Shown piece by piece: positions 11,561 through 23,400 of a stretch of DNA of 64,000 nucleotides (positions within the stretch are counted from its first letter, which is position 1; every line of letters begins with the position of its first letter). The stretch covers positions 23,187,501-23,251,500 of the forward strand of contig NC_071671.1 of assembly GCF_028554725.1 (NCBI RefSeq), read 5' to 3'. The notes under the pieces are model-generated. The model worked only from the letters and a program-made list of their open reading frames with translations. It had not been told where the DNA came from and did not search any database. Made by a program: the position numbers and the translations under genes. Source of the DNA: Zeugodacus cucurbitae. Its lineage: Eukaryota; Arthropoda; Insecta; Diptera; Tephritidae.

Positions 11561-14500
11561 TCATAAGTTAAAAATTAACTGATTTTGAAATACTATTTCT
11601 ACCGAAGATATTCTTCGATCATTAAATAAATGTAAAATAAATTTGAAACAATTTCAAATCTATATGCAATGTTCGAAACTAAAATTCTGCCAAATTCCAC
11701 ACATTCCCCACTATTTTAGCTTTTGCTCAAAAAATTTCTCGTATTCTTTTTATGAAATTTACAAAACTAGTAACACTTGTGCCCAACTAACACTGGCATT
11801 AAGCGCTTAAACTAAAAGCTTTCCATTATTTTTTGATATTTTGCTGTTATTGTAGTTGTAGCAAAATTTGCTGCCAACACTATGCTACAGCTGTCACTAG
11901 AATTGCTGTTAAATTTATGCCAAAATGTTATTAAAATATTTATGGAACTTCACTTGAAACTAACAGCATACATATAGGCGTACATGAGTACAAACATGAG
12001 TTCTGCCAGACGGCAGAGATTAAAGTGGAACTCACAACGCCATAGACACATTTACATAACAAACAACTGATTTGGCAAGAAAGTGAGTGCGGAGTGTGAG
12101 AAAGTAAGGGAGAAATTGGGAAAAAATCGGAAGTGAAGCATGCTTTTAGGCGTAAAATATAAGAATGGGTTTATATACACAATAAGGATGAGCTGTAAAC
12201 ACGCAAATGGATAGCAAGCAATAACACAACTGAAACAAGTGCGTAAATGTGTTTGAAATATTTTTTTCTATCTGCCATTTTTCAAACGATTTGCACTTAA
12301 GCGCACACAATCACATACACACTCGCTCCAACCTACGCACGCACTTCGGACGAACCGTTAGCAAACTGTAAGCTGTCAGCCCACATCATAGCAAAAAGGC
12401 TATAGCGAGAGCAGAAAGCACAGCAAAGCCACACAAGCGCCTAAAACTAGACTATAGCTGTCGTTTGTCAACACGTTTAGCCTGGCTTTTGGGTTGGCCA
12501 GCCAGCCAACCGGCGGTTAGTGGGTGCGAGCAATGAATAACGTGTTGACAACGTGTTAGCATGCGTGGAATGCAAAGCTCAGAAAAAGCAACAACAGCAA
12601 CAACAAGAAAGCGGTGTATGCATAAAAATTCATTCAAAAGTGTTGGTGTACAAAGAAAAAGTGAAAAAATAGAAGAGAATAGCAAAAAAATCATATTTTA
12701 TGCGAAATGGCTGCAAAAGCAACAAGAAAATAGAAATTTTCACACTTTTCGCAGCTAAATAGAAAAATGACACACACTTGATGAAAGCAATTTTTCTTGC
12801 CAACGACGTTGACAACACACTTCGACAAGACGTAGAATGACAGAGAAGACGATGAAGCATCGCTGAAGTCGCGTGGCGTTCTATCCGCTCTTGAAGTGCA
12901 CTAAAATCACTCATACGCCGTGCATGGCCACAAGGTGTACGCCGTGGCGTATGAGTAACCAAGCGCTGGACGCACGCTTATACACGCGTAAGTGAAATAA
13001 CGGTTTAGATGTGTGCGTTGTGAAAAATGCGTGACTTTTTTCATAATTTTGCCATTCTTCCTCTTCTTTTTTATATGCATGTATACTGTGTTTACCGTTA
13101 TAACCGCCACAAATCGCTGCAGTCAACCGCGTGTAGTTGTCAACTTCTTCTTCTCCATTTTCTTGTTTTTCTTAAACTCCATTAAATGAGTTGTCAACGA
13201 GTTGTGCTAAGTTGTTAGCGCTTGCAGACTGAACTTTTCCAATTTTGTTTCACGCACAACGTTCACCCCTGTATATACATACATATATATATATCTACTT
13301 TCCTCTCAAAGACGACACTCACAACCGTTTGCCGTCATTTTTAAGCAACTCTTCCATACATACATATATTTCTGTATAAGTGTATGCTTACGTCTCTGCT
13401 CCTCGCAAACAAGCAACTTTAAATCGCCTGCCTTATCCTTTTTATCCTTGACCGCATAATGACAGTTTATGGACAAGCGTTTGCAGCTTGTTGAATTGTT
13501 GTTTAGTTTTTCTCTTCGTTTTTTGATTTTTTAACTTCGCTTCACATTGTTTTTTCGGACAAGTTTGTTGGTTTGTGCGGGTTTCTTAATAGTTTTTTAA
13601 GTTTTATTTTATTTATTTGTCGGTTTCCTAATTTTGCACTTAACATTTTTTCTTTCCTCTGTAACCTTGGTAAGAATTTTTCTTTTTTTGTTTTTATTGC
13701 CTTCTGGTTAGTTGAAGTGACGCTTTTCAAAGATTGCAGAAAGCAAGAAGAATCGTGTAAAATGCTTTTTCTAGAAAATTCGAAAAATTTCCCCTTCATT
13801 CGTGTCCCAAAAGTCTAGTCGTAACTCATTCTACCTGCTAGATTACTTTTTTTCTTCCAAAGATTTTATATTTGATTATCAAAGTTCGAAAAAGGTCGAT
13901 TCTATTAATTGTCAGCTCCTTCATATCTTCTGAGAATAATCTAAAGACCTTTTCATGTGAGATCTGATATTACCGATTAATTAATTCCTGAATAACTAAT
14001 ATTTATCTTTGGAGGCAAAATTTATGGAATTCCTAAGAAGAGTATGAAGGATTTGATCGTTAGTATTTTATAGAAGCATATCTTTTGGTACGGCCGAACT
14101 GGGAGAAGATTATTCAGTACAGATCTCGAGAATATTCTATTCGATAACCAGAAATCTAGACGGATCTAAAGAGAAAACAAACTGCGACTATACAGACATC
14201 AGAATGTGAAGGCATACAAATTTGCAACAATTAGATGACCGACAGATTCTCGAGGTGAAACAGGTCATATAATGGATCCAATAAAGTGTCGCCAGGTAAT
14301 AAAAACAGAAAGAAGCGTTCAAAATTGTGTAAAGAAAGTATTCAGTGTCAGGATGATTTTCCATCCATCCTCTGCTGTAGCATGCCACATCCCATTGTAT
14401 ATTTTTGCTAAGAACAACTAAGTCAATGGTGTACTCTTAACAAAAACTCGTTTCAAATATTGAGTCCAACATTAGAGTTCGTTTTTAAGCAAATATCAGA

Positions 14501-14610
14501 TAGAAACATTAAAAGCTATCCCCAGTGTTCTAATAACTGTGAATAAATCTAACGCTATTAATTCAGTTATATATAATGCATATACTACTACTAACTACTG
14601 TATTTAAAAC
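11561..14610. other. Spacer, no gene supported
   Basis: The 12.3-13.2 kb part is less AT-rich and less simple than its surroundings and holds a 48-bp inverted repeat (listed separately). Open frames of 60-110 codons here overlap each other on both strands and show no domain, so I do not call them. Confidence 0.45.
12909..12956. repeat. Inverted repeat with 11-bp arms, shared with 31.96 kb
   Basis: The arm actcatacgcc (12909-12919) is the exact reverse complement of ggcgtatgagt (12946-12956), giving a possible stem with a 26-base loop. The 20 bases at 12942-12961 (ccgtggcgtatgagtaacca) recur exactly, in inverted orientation, at 31961-31980. I do not know its function. Confidence 0.6.
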
Positions 14611-15345
14611 CTAGTGGGGTGGCACTCCGGAAGTGCAGGCAGAAGTGAAAACTTGAACTTATGGCGCGTTGGGCATTTTTTTGGGTGAGCATTTTTCGGT
14701 GCGCTCGCGACATGAGAAATTGTATATACAAAATCAAGTTTATCAAAGTAATGTGGGCACTTTTTGAATGGATATGAAGTATAATAATATAGCAAATGTA
14801 TTCGAAGGAAGTGGTTTTATTTAAATGAGTAAATATTAGTAAATAGTAAATGCAAAATGTATCACTTCTCATCCATAATTTCAACAACTCTTACATCATC
14901 ATTATCACCATTTTCATCATTATTATCAGGATTTTCATCAAATTCTAAAACTGAAACAATAGGTCTATGATAACTAAAGTATGAAATGAACAATTTTGAT
15001 TTAAATCTATTTATATATCTTGTGATCATCAATAATAGTTTTGTATTTTGTTGTGCTAAGATTGCGATCATTGGACATCGTTAAATCAAATTCTTCATAT
15101 AAATATTCAATTAATGATTGATATTTGACATCTGCATAATTTATGTTGAAATCTCCACTCAAGATCATAGGATAATGATCAAATCCTCTATTAATTTTCA
15201 TCATAAGTAATGCGGAAGCAGCTTTAGAATAAATGAATAAATTTGAATACAAGAACTCTCGTATTGCTTGTAAAGACTGTTTGGTGAAATATAAACGGCA
15301 GTCATTATTATTGTTTGTCCATTAGAATGGCATTGGGAAATACAC
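14611..15345 (-). mobile_element. Helentron/Helitron-like 3' fragment
   Basis: On the minus strand a broken endonuclease segment (15345 to 14862) is followed after about 225 bp by a hairpin and CTAG. The hairpin is GCACT-TCCGG-AGTGC at 14636-14622, then 7 bases, then CTAG at 14614-14611. That order matches the 3' end of Helitron-type rolling-circle transposons, and Helentrons carry an endonuclease at the C-terminus of Rep-Hel. The 5' part is missing or not recognised. The base after CTAG is G and not the usual T, which lowers certainty about the exact end. Confidence 0.5.
14862..15345 (-). pseudogene. Endonuclease domain fragment of a Helentron-type protein
   Basis: Frames on the minus strand give, in order, TAVYISPN (near 15300), then SNLFIYSKAASALLMMKIN, HYPMILSGDFNINYADV, and NDRNLSTTKYKTIID (to about 15010). 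After a frame change come TRYINRFKSKLFISYFSYH and RPIVSVLEFDENPD. The GDFN motif is the catalytic signature of the exonuclease-endonuclease-phosphatase fold. The combination of GDFNINYA, STTK..T.ID and SYFSYH.PIVSVLE is typical of the endonuclease appended to insect Helentron Rep-Hel proteins. At least two frameshifts interrupt it, near 15265 and 15010. An alternative source would be another element with the same nuclease fold, but the C-terminal block argues for Helentron. Confidence 0.6.
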
Positions 15346-15840
15346 TACAACAATGTTTTTATTAATTCTATTAACACTTCAGATTTGTTTTTTTTTTTTT
15401 AACCCAATACCATAGCAGCAACACAAGTCAAATGAAATATATAAATAAATAAATTTTCCATTTAATATTCATTTATAAAATAAATAATAAAAAATTTCAA
15501 TTTCGTCTGGCGCGAGGGCACGAACGAATGCCCATGCAAAGATCGCGTATAGTATACATATATTATAAGAATACACGCGGAGTATATCTGTGTAAAATCT
15601 CATCTGTTGCGAGAACGGCTGGAAATGTCCACCCACATATTAGTGTTCAATTTCCTTCCTTTTTGGAAAAAGTAAGAAGGTTAATCTTAAGTTTAATTTA
15701 TCCGGCAGGTGGCGCACAAATTAGTATCCATTTTGCTCAATTTGTCTGCATTATAATGGTAATTTCAATTTCAAAATGTAAATTTTACTTTACCAATTAA
15801 GAGGTGACAAATATTAGGTTGTTAAATATCTCTCTTCCGC
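15346..15840. other. Spacer, no gene supported
   Basis: AT-rich with a poly-T run near 15387-15400. A small inverted repeat, gggca..tgccc, lies at 15516-15533. It could belong to the neighbouring Helentron relic, but I cannot show that. Confidence 0.4.
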
Positions 15841-17382
15841 TTTTTATACTCTCGCAACAAAAGTTGCTAAAGAGAGTATTATAGTTTTGTTCACCTAACG
15901 GTTGTTTGTAAGTCCTAAAACTAAACGAGTTAGATATAGGGTTATATATACCAAAGTGATCAGGGTGACGAGTGGAGTTCAAATCCGGATGTCTGTATGT
16001 CCGTCCGTCTGTCTGTCCGTCTGTCCGTCCGTGCAAGCTGTAACTTGAGTAAAAATTGAGATATCTTAATGAAACTTGGAACACGTGTTCCTTGGAACCA
16101 TAAGAAGGTTAAGTTCGAAGATGGGCGGAATCGGACCACAGCCACGCCCACAAAATGGTGATAACCAAAAACACATAAAGAGCTATAACTAAGCCATAAA
16201 TAAAGTTATGAAAATGAAATTTGGAACATAGGATCGCATTAGGGAGGGGCATATTTGAATGTAATTTTTTTTGGAAAAATAGGTTTTTTATATATATCTT
16301 GCAAACCAATAAAGCTATACAAACCAAACTTTCTGCAGTCATTTCTTTTCGCCGATTCCTTATACAGTCCAAAAATGAAAGAAATCGGATAATAGCCACG
16401 CCCACCTCCCATACAAAGGTTAGGTTGAAAATGACTTAAAGTGCGTTAACTCACTAACGAGAAACGTCAGAGACACCAAATTTTACATAAGAAATAGCAG
16501 AAGGAAGCTGCACTCAGATCTTTTTACAAAATGGGAAATGGGCGTGGCATCGCCCACTTATGGGTCAAAAACCATATCTCAGGAACTACTCGACAGATTT
16601 CAATGAAATTCGGTATATAATATTTTATTGACACCCTGATGACATGTGTGGAAAATGGATGAAATCGGTTCACAACCACGACTACTTTCTTTATAACTCA
16701 CTTTTGAATTCCATCTGAATCCTTCACTTTATAACATATACATTAGGAACCAATGATGATAGCGAAATAAAACTTTACACAAATACAGTATATGATCTGT
16801 GGCATCACTTGTGAAAAAATTGTCGAAAACGGACTATAACTTTTCAAGGCCCCAGATATCGAACATGTTGAACTCAGCGCCTAAGGTTAAATTTTAACCG
16901 AAAATATGGGTAAATCTCTCAACTAATTTAATGTAATTAAGAGGAAATTGTTTTCTTCCAATAGTGTGTCTCTGTTCCAAAAATTATTAAAATCGGGTCA
17001 CAACATCTCTTAGCTCCCATATACATAATTATAGGTTTTGCAAAAATATCATCCCCTGGCTCCCATATACCTAATTAAAGGTTTTTAAAATTCGTTGGGC
17101 TTTATTACGCATATATATATTGGTTAATATGTGATATATCTTAGCAAAATTTAGTGAGCGTATAGTATTGGATATAGTGTACCTTGCTGGTGAAATTGAA
17201 TGAAATCGGTTCAGGAATTACCTCAGCCCTCATACACTGCATAGGACGATTTTCGTTATTCTATTAAACTTTATGCCGAATTTATGGGTAAATTTGTGCG
17301 TTATCTTAATAAAATTTCTTCAATAAATTGCGAGAGTATAAAATGTTCAGTTACACCCGAACTTAGCCTTTCCTTACTTGTT
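15841..17382 (+). repeat. GTCY/TA dispersed repeat (mini-me-like), copy B, full length
   Basis: At 1542 bp this is the longest copy here. It starts tttttatactctcgcaac with a hairpin (GCAAC, short loop, GTTGC) and ends with the terminal hairpin at 17345-17362 followed by ccttacttgtt. A TA tract (15942-15950), a core of about 40 bp (gtgatcagggtgacgagtgg..), and a (GTCY)n tract (15991-16032) follow in the order described for Drosophila mini-me elements. The sequence ctctcgcaa occurs in inverted orientation at both ends. No protein is encoded; frames reading RTDRRTD are translations of the GTCY tract. Confidence 0.8.
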
Positions 17383-17534
17383 ATTAATAGTTGTCTTTTG
17401 AATTTCGCGGCTATGTATAAAATGAGCTTGTTTCTGGCAATACTATACATCTTTGAAAGGTCTTGATATAACCTACAAAACGACGCTATGCATGATAAGT
17501 TTGGATATTGTGTTCAACAGTTATAGACGTGTAA
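17383..17534 (+). other. Probable 5' non-coding part of the mariner relic
   Basis: The stretch runs from the end of copy B to the first recognisable mariner codons. Its position suggests a mariner 5' leader, but I could not identify an inverted terminal repeat. Confidence 0.3.
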
Positions 17535-17873
17535 ACATGAGTTCACTAACGTCGAAATTCGCTCCATTTTTAAGTTTTCCTTCGTTAAAGGCAAATCCGC
17601 TAGAGAAACGTTCCGTGAGATTAATGTTGTTTTCGGGTATGGTACTCTACCACTTCGAAATGCGGAGGAATGGTTTCGACGATTCAGAGCGGGTGAAAAT
17701 GACACCGTGGATAAACCAGCCGGCGGAAGACCTGCTACGACGGATTGGAGGTTTTATCACATCCACCATATAACCCGGACATAGTGCCAAGTGATTACCA
17801 CCTGTTCCTGTCCATAGCGAACGCCCTTGGCACATTCGACATTGTAGCTTCAGTTAAACATGCAAATCTATGA
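17535..17873 (+). pseudogene. mariner transposase, internally deleted
   Basis: From 17556 one frame reads IRSIFKFSFVKGKSARETF, then NVVFGYGTLPLRNAEEWF, then RRFRAGENDTVDKPAGGRP. This is the N-terminal helix-turn-helix region of a mariner transposase, including the EEWF.RFR...D...P.GGRP signature. At about 17748 the sequence jumps to the C-terminal part, HPPYNPDIVPSDYHLFLSI, which includes the third catalytic aspartate (PSDYHLF). The linker and the first two catalytic aspartates are gone, so the protein cannot be active. A frame change separates the upstream ATG (17537) from the conserved block. No terminal repeats were identified, so the element boundaries are unknown. Confidence 0.75.
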
Positions 17874-17884
17874 AACATCTATGA

Positions 17885-18666
17885 GATGAGTGCAATTTTC
17901 TAGAAACACTTGACAGAACAATGAAAGATCTGTGGAATAATAATCGTCGCTTTGGTGGCGTAATGATACTGTTATTGACAAACACATGCATGACAAACAC
18001 ATTGACAAACACATGAAATCAATCGAAGTCATCGTACTTGTGGCGGCACACGAAAACCATATGATTGACCATGAATATGCGTGTGTTCCTGCAACAGGAA
18101 AGCACCGCAAAAGATTTGCAAAGAACTGGGCAAATTCTGGTTAATACTTCTAATGGTTTGATATCAATCCGGACATTAGCCAAATTTATCGTAACTACGA
18201 TTGGTTGAGTGCACTCAGATTTTTAACTGGCAAAAATACCGATGTCTATGATTTAATCTATACGACTTAAGGTAAACTTCCGGGAGATTTGTGTTCATAC
18301 ACATCGATCGATCATGTTGAAAATGAAGACGAAGCTGTGAATTATCCAGTGCAATTTCTAAATTCTTTGTCATTATAATGCTTTGTCATTTATTTTGCTT
18401 CGCAATCTTCAAGCAGCTATCGAATAATGTAAGAATTGCAAGAATTTTTGAAAGGGACTTACAAGGGGGCAGAATGCTTGATTCTACGAATTTCTTTGAG
18501 TTCCAACGATTTGCCATTTCAATTCAAACGTATTCAGTTTGACAATAGACAAGTCTCAAAGACAGTCGCTGGAGGTGTGTGGCATAAATTTCATTCACGA
18601 GTTGAAAAATCATATTCTCTGTACATTTACGCACCGGAACAGAAAACAAAAAATGTTGTTTATTAA
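17885..18666 (+). pseudogene. Helitron PIF1-type helicase C-terminal fragment
   Basis: Scattered frames give successive blocks of a Rep-Hel helicase. DECNFLETLDRTMKDLWNN and RRFGGVMILLL (17885-17978) cover the Walker B region. FDINPDISQIYRNYDWLSA (from 18157), SYTSIDHVENEDEAVNYPV and QFLNSL follow. NDLPFQFKRIQF (near 18503), MTIDKSQRQSLEVCGINF (18539, the T.NK.QG.(S/T) motif) and YIYAPEQKTKNVVY end at a stop at 18664-18666. Several frameshifts, stops and a missing segment after the Walker B block, filled by a short tgacaaacacat repeat at 17976-18017, show that it is dead. In life the protein would unwind DNA during rolling-circle transposition. The last block is the usual C-terminus of PIF1-like Helitron helicases. 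Confidence 0.75.
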
Positions 18667-18771
18667 GCTGAGTTGCATTGAAAAAAAATTAGAAAAATCG
18701 CAAATAAATGTTTTCCAACACTATACAAATTCAACTTTGTTTTCAAAACAAATAATTTCATGCAGTGCAAC

Positions 18772-18789
18772 GACTGCGGAGTCAGCTAG
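18772..18789 (+). other. Helitron-type 3' terminus (hairpin plus CTAG)
   Basis: GACT-GCGG-AGTC (18772-18783) is followed two bases later by CTAG (18786-18789) and then T. It lies 120 bp after the helicase stop, in the same orientation, as expected for a Helitron 3' end inserted before T. The stem is short and closer to CTAG than in canonical Helitrons. Confidence 0.5.
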
Positions 18790-20260
18790 TTAACTTATAA
18801 TAGACAAAATATATCAAATAAAAACTTAAAGGAATCTAACAAACAAGACTATCAGAGATGACTTTCCCTTAAAAAGTTAATTTTTTTAGAAAAATATGTG
18901 CTAAAACTCTCCATCAGAACAGCATTTTTAAACTGCCCATTAAACTGACTGCATTTAACTACAGCCATGAGGGAGAGCTGAAGAAAATGGCATACGAGAC
19001 AAATTTATTTGCATTATTTAACAGAATTTTCTATGCTTTCATTAAGCTGCCAACCATTGCAGCATACACAAAACGGGCAAAGCCAGCGAGTACCAGACTT
19101 GGGAGAGCGCAATTTGAATATTTCCAAGCGTTTCTACATTTATAGCTACACCAGTGTAAGGAGGAAATACACATTTTTCTTTGCAGCAATGTGATAATTA
19201 CAAAAATTTGCATAGCAATTACATTGTTTCAAGCAAAAAAAGAAGCTGCAGCAAAGCCAACAAGGCGACCAGGCAGTCGAGCGTTAGGGAAGCTTGTTTC
19301 ATGTATTTATTTGGCAGCGCTCATAGCGGCTATAAACATATTTTTAGGGTTTGAATTTTTATGATATTTTTTGTAATTTTTTCATTCTCTCTTCTTGCTT
19401 TCATGCGGCAATAACTGTTGATAAATAAGTATCGCTTGTAATTTCCGTCTGGCGACTTAATATTTGCATTAGTAAATCAACGAGATTTTTTTCAGGCTTT
19501 ACAAATCGAGTTGCGAGTTCTTCTACACCCTTCTTATTTTGTGTACTTTTATTTCTTTTTAGCTTCTTTCAATGCCTTTTCGTATATTTCTTATCGCGTT
19601 ACGCCAGAATTAACATATCCGTCGGCAATCATTTTTCAAATCTCCAACCACAAGCGAAAGGCATAAAGCAAGCTGTGCAAAAAAACCGCTCAAATATGAT
19701 AACAAATGAGGAAAGGCGCAAATGGATGGACAGACAGACAGACAAACAGAGAGATAGACAGCGACAAGCTGTTTTACTTGCCAACAAATTTCGCACCCAA
19801 TTTGAAATTATGCAGTCATCAGCACGAAGCGTAACGCGAAAAAAATCACTAAAATAAATTATCTGAGACAAAAGAAAAAGATTGCGAACAGAATTAGCAG
19901 CAGCTGTAAATGTCAATTGCGTGCTATTTTTGCTTACAACAACACTAAACACCCCCACACATAGGCGTTTACTCAAGCGTGTGCTTCCTTTTCCGTTTTT
20001 TGGAGTTTCGCTTTTACCCACCCAAAACCAGCTAAGGTCTCAAATCAAAACAAATGGCGTCACGCTTCAATTACTAATCGCCAGAGCAAATTCACTCACT
20101 TACTTATTAGATTACTTACAATCGAGTCAATGTGTCGATGGGCCAACAGAAAGTGACCCCAAACGGTTGAAGGGCAAGTGGTTAGCCATTACTACAGCTA
20201 CTGGAAAGATTACAGTCAGTGAAGAAATATTCATTTGTACCTTTCAGAAACACTCCATTT
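18790..20260. other. Spacer, no gene supported
   Basis: A GACA-type simple tract lies near 19729-19765. Overlapping short open frames on both strands lack domains. Confidence 0.45.
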
Positions 20261-20405
20261 CTATTTCTAAATCTTCCTCATTCACTCGCTCACTTTCCTC
20301 TCTTTCTGTCGTATTTCTCACATACTCTTTCCTCTCTCCCACACTATTCTGCTCTGTCTTTCTCTCCCACTCTCTTTCTCTCTCCAATGCAAACCATTTT
20401 TTCTT
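20261..20405 (+). repeat. Pyrimidine-rich (CT) tract
   Basis: An interrupted tctctttct/ctctctccc run. It creates Ser/Phe/Leu-rich frames (for example 19882-20424) that I do not regard as coding. Confidence 0.7.
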
Positions 20406-23400
20406 CCTCTTATTTGCCCACTAATCCTATTTAACTTGCGCATTTTTTCAGTGCTTCGATAATTTCTCAAATTTCTTCGGCTTCGCTCATTTACGCATTC
20501 ATTCACGTTCAATCATTCATCATTTTGCACGCTCTTCACGCTTTCCAGCATCCACGCCCACACCTGTACTTCACACTTTACTAAACATCCAAAAAAAAGT
20601 AGAAATTGTAAGCAATATACCCTGTGTCCTTTTGTCGCCATTTGATATGCCCGGAAATGCAGAGCTGAGCCTTTTGCTCTCATTCTACGCGCTGTCTCCA
20701 CTTTTTTGTTGTGCTCTGCCTTACATTGCTCTTGATAGATTTACTGTAACGGTGATGGATCATTTACTTAAATAATTTCAAATTAGTAAATCGTGCATTT
20801 GTCTGCCCCGTGTAGCATTTCTACTGCGTGGCATAAAACAAAGTTGCACATTTTTTTTTTTCTTTTTTTATGAGTGCTTTGTGTGGTTGGGGCGCAGTGT
20901 TTCGTAGTAATTACTTATTTTTTGACATTTTAAGAAAAAAAAAATGTGATAAATATTTCATTAGCCGTGAATTAGGTATGCGACTTCGCTGAAATCGCAA
21001 TTTATTAAGAGTAATTTGCTATGCGCCTAAAGGTAGGCAACATCTTATTATATCCGAAACTTTGAATTTTGACTACAAAATATTTTCACTAACTTATTCT
21101 TATAAATTAGTAAATATTTCTCGGATATATATTATATATTTTGATTTTTTTATATATTCGATATCCAACAAACGTTGCATACATCTAGGAGCAGACTACC
21201 GTTTAACAGTTTTACTTTTAAATAAAATATTGAAAAGCGAAAATATTTTTATAGCATTAAAAACAAAAATCTTGCATACTTTAGGGACTTTGTGTTATTT
21301 ATTAAATTTATATATATATATTACATTGCTAATATTTTTCGTGACGGCTATCCAGGAATTTTACTGGAATACGTCGAGGTAAAATCATATTAGCAGTTTT
21401 TCACCCACTATCCCACTTTTCGCAGACGGCTTCTTGGATCAACTTGGGTCTTGTATTTACATAATTTTAGTGGACTCGGGATAAGCTCATCACATTTTGC
21501 ATATGTTTGAATGTTTACGTCAGGGTAAGGAGTCTTTTGGAAACACAAATAGTAGGATTAGCCACAATAACTATTCAAATCTAACCTATAAATTTTGGTA
21601 TTTAAAAATAGTGAACATTTACGGAACCTAATTTGGTTTGACTTCGATAAGAAATAGTTATTAACTTATCACTGGACTTGAAGCACCAAGTGTTGCCTGC
21701 ATTTAGGATGGTGTTGAACACAATATGACCACAGACAGTTACAATAAATTAACTGAAATTTTGAGTTATTTGGTATCAAAAAAAGCTTTTCTTCAATAAA
21801 AACTGAGAAGATGGTAAACGGATTCAATAATTCGTTTGGAGAAAAATACTATTTATAAACTCATTTTAGCGCAAAATTAAATTTAACAATTGTGGAGGAA
21901 TTGGTTTCAAAGGATATAACTGAAAGTGTTATTATAATTGCGGCAAAGAAATGTAATCGAGTAAAGATAGTTTCCAAAATATATTTTTTTATTGGAGCGC
22001 TGGTTGTAGATTGTGTCAAAAATTGTCCCCATTGTCTTACAAGTTTTAACATAAATTATGGACCCAGTCAGCCAAACAACGTAGCTGTATGCAGACACTA
22101 ACCTTCATTAAAAGGGACATTATTAGAATCACTCCGAAATTTACACAAGGACTATCTTTAAAAGATCGAGTTCTGGGATATGTCGACGAAAAGAATCCTT
22201 ACAATTCTGCCACAACATTCCTCGGATTGTGACGGTATTTTAACTCTCCTATATATCACTCGCAATGACGTACTTTACAAAGTTTTACATCAAAAATCGA
22301 ATAATCCATTTGACGTTCATAGAGTGAAGAAATCCACCGCAATAATCCATAATATAACATAGCACCAACACCTTTCAAATACCACCTGTTTATCACGGAC
22401 TCAAGAAAAACAAAAATTCATTTATATAAATAAACTGTCAAGCGGTCAGCCGCTTTCAGCAAAGGGAAGTGTAAAAGTATTTAGCGAAGACGAGCAAAAG
22501 TTGCAAATACAGCAATCTACAGCCAAATCTGTGCTTTACACTTCTGTGCTCATTTCTTCAACTGTCTAACAAAATTACGCACAACAGTATCATTTGTTAT
22601 GCTTAGCGTCAATTTTGTTGTTGGCTTTTTCAATTTGTGTGCACCTTCTTTATGTGCCAAACTAACGACACCAAGAACATGCGGACAGCGAGAAGAGGCG
22701 AAGCCTTAGTTAGGTGTTTCTTCGGGTTTACTTAGGCCGAAATGTCACACTGTCGCTTTGTGCGATTTATAATTTTATCAACATGAAAATCCATTAAAAA
22801 GTTTGCTTTATCGTGCTTAGCTGTCGCGTCGCGCATTTTGTGTGATTTACTTTGTTTCGGGAACTTTTTTCTACTATTATTTCTTTCTCTTTTCACTTTT
22901 TCACTTATTCTCTCCTTTTCTACATTTTCTAATTTTTTTCAGTATTTTCGGCCACTTTCTATAACTGTTTTTCCACTTTTTGTTCAACTTTTATCTCTCT
23001 TTTTTTCTTTCGTATTACTTATTGTTGTTACTGTTGTGTTGTTGTTGATACCTTTATTGTTGCTACACATTGTGGCATTATGTTGCATAAACTTGTTAAC
23101 TTTCGCAACGACTTTCTTTTTCCGAATGTTTGATTTTTTGTCACTTTGCGCGTTCTCTTATTTTTCGCTTACCTTCACAGAGATCTCTACTCCGACTAAC
23201 GCTGTTTCTTGACAAATTTTATCTATAGTCCAACAAATAAATTATAAGACGTTTTACTTATTTAACCCCAGCTATTGTCGTGCACAGCTGGTTAAAGCTT
23301 TGTCAGCGTTATAATAATCATTTGTGCGACCGGTCTCCTTCAACAAAGACTTCTTTCTAAATTGGTGGTTATGTCTACCTTCATTTTTTTGTCGCAAGCG

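Noticed and set aside
12452..13126. Several 65-110-codon frames in a less AT-rich segment, possibly exons
   Set aside because: The frames overlap on both strands, have no conserved motifs, and I see no convincing splice structure.
15797..16405. Open frames reading RTDRRTDRRTD and similar on the minus strand
   Set aside because: They are translations of the (GTCY)n tract and adjoining parts of a non-coding dispersed repeat.
19882..20424. 180-codon open frame
   Set aside because: The second half is a CT-rich simple tract giving Ser/Phe/Leu runs. The first half has no recognisable motif, and competing frames exist.
22838..23212. 124-codon hydrophobic frame that could look like a membrane protein
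   Set aside because: It arises from a T-rich region. Composition alone explains the hydrophobicity.
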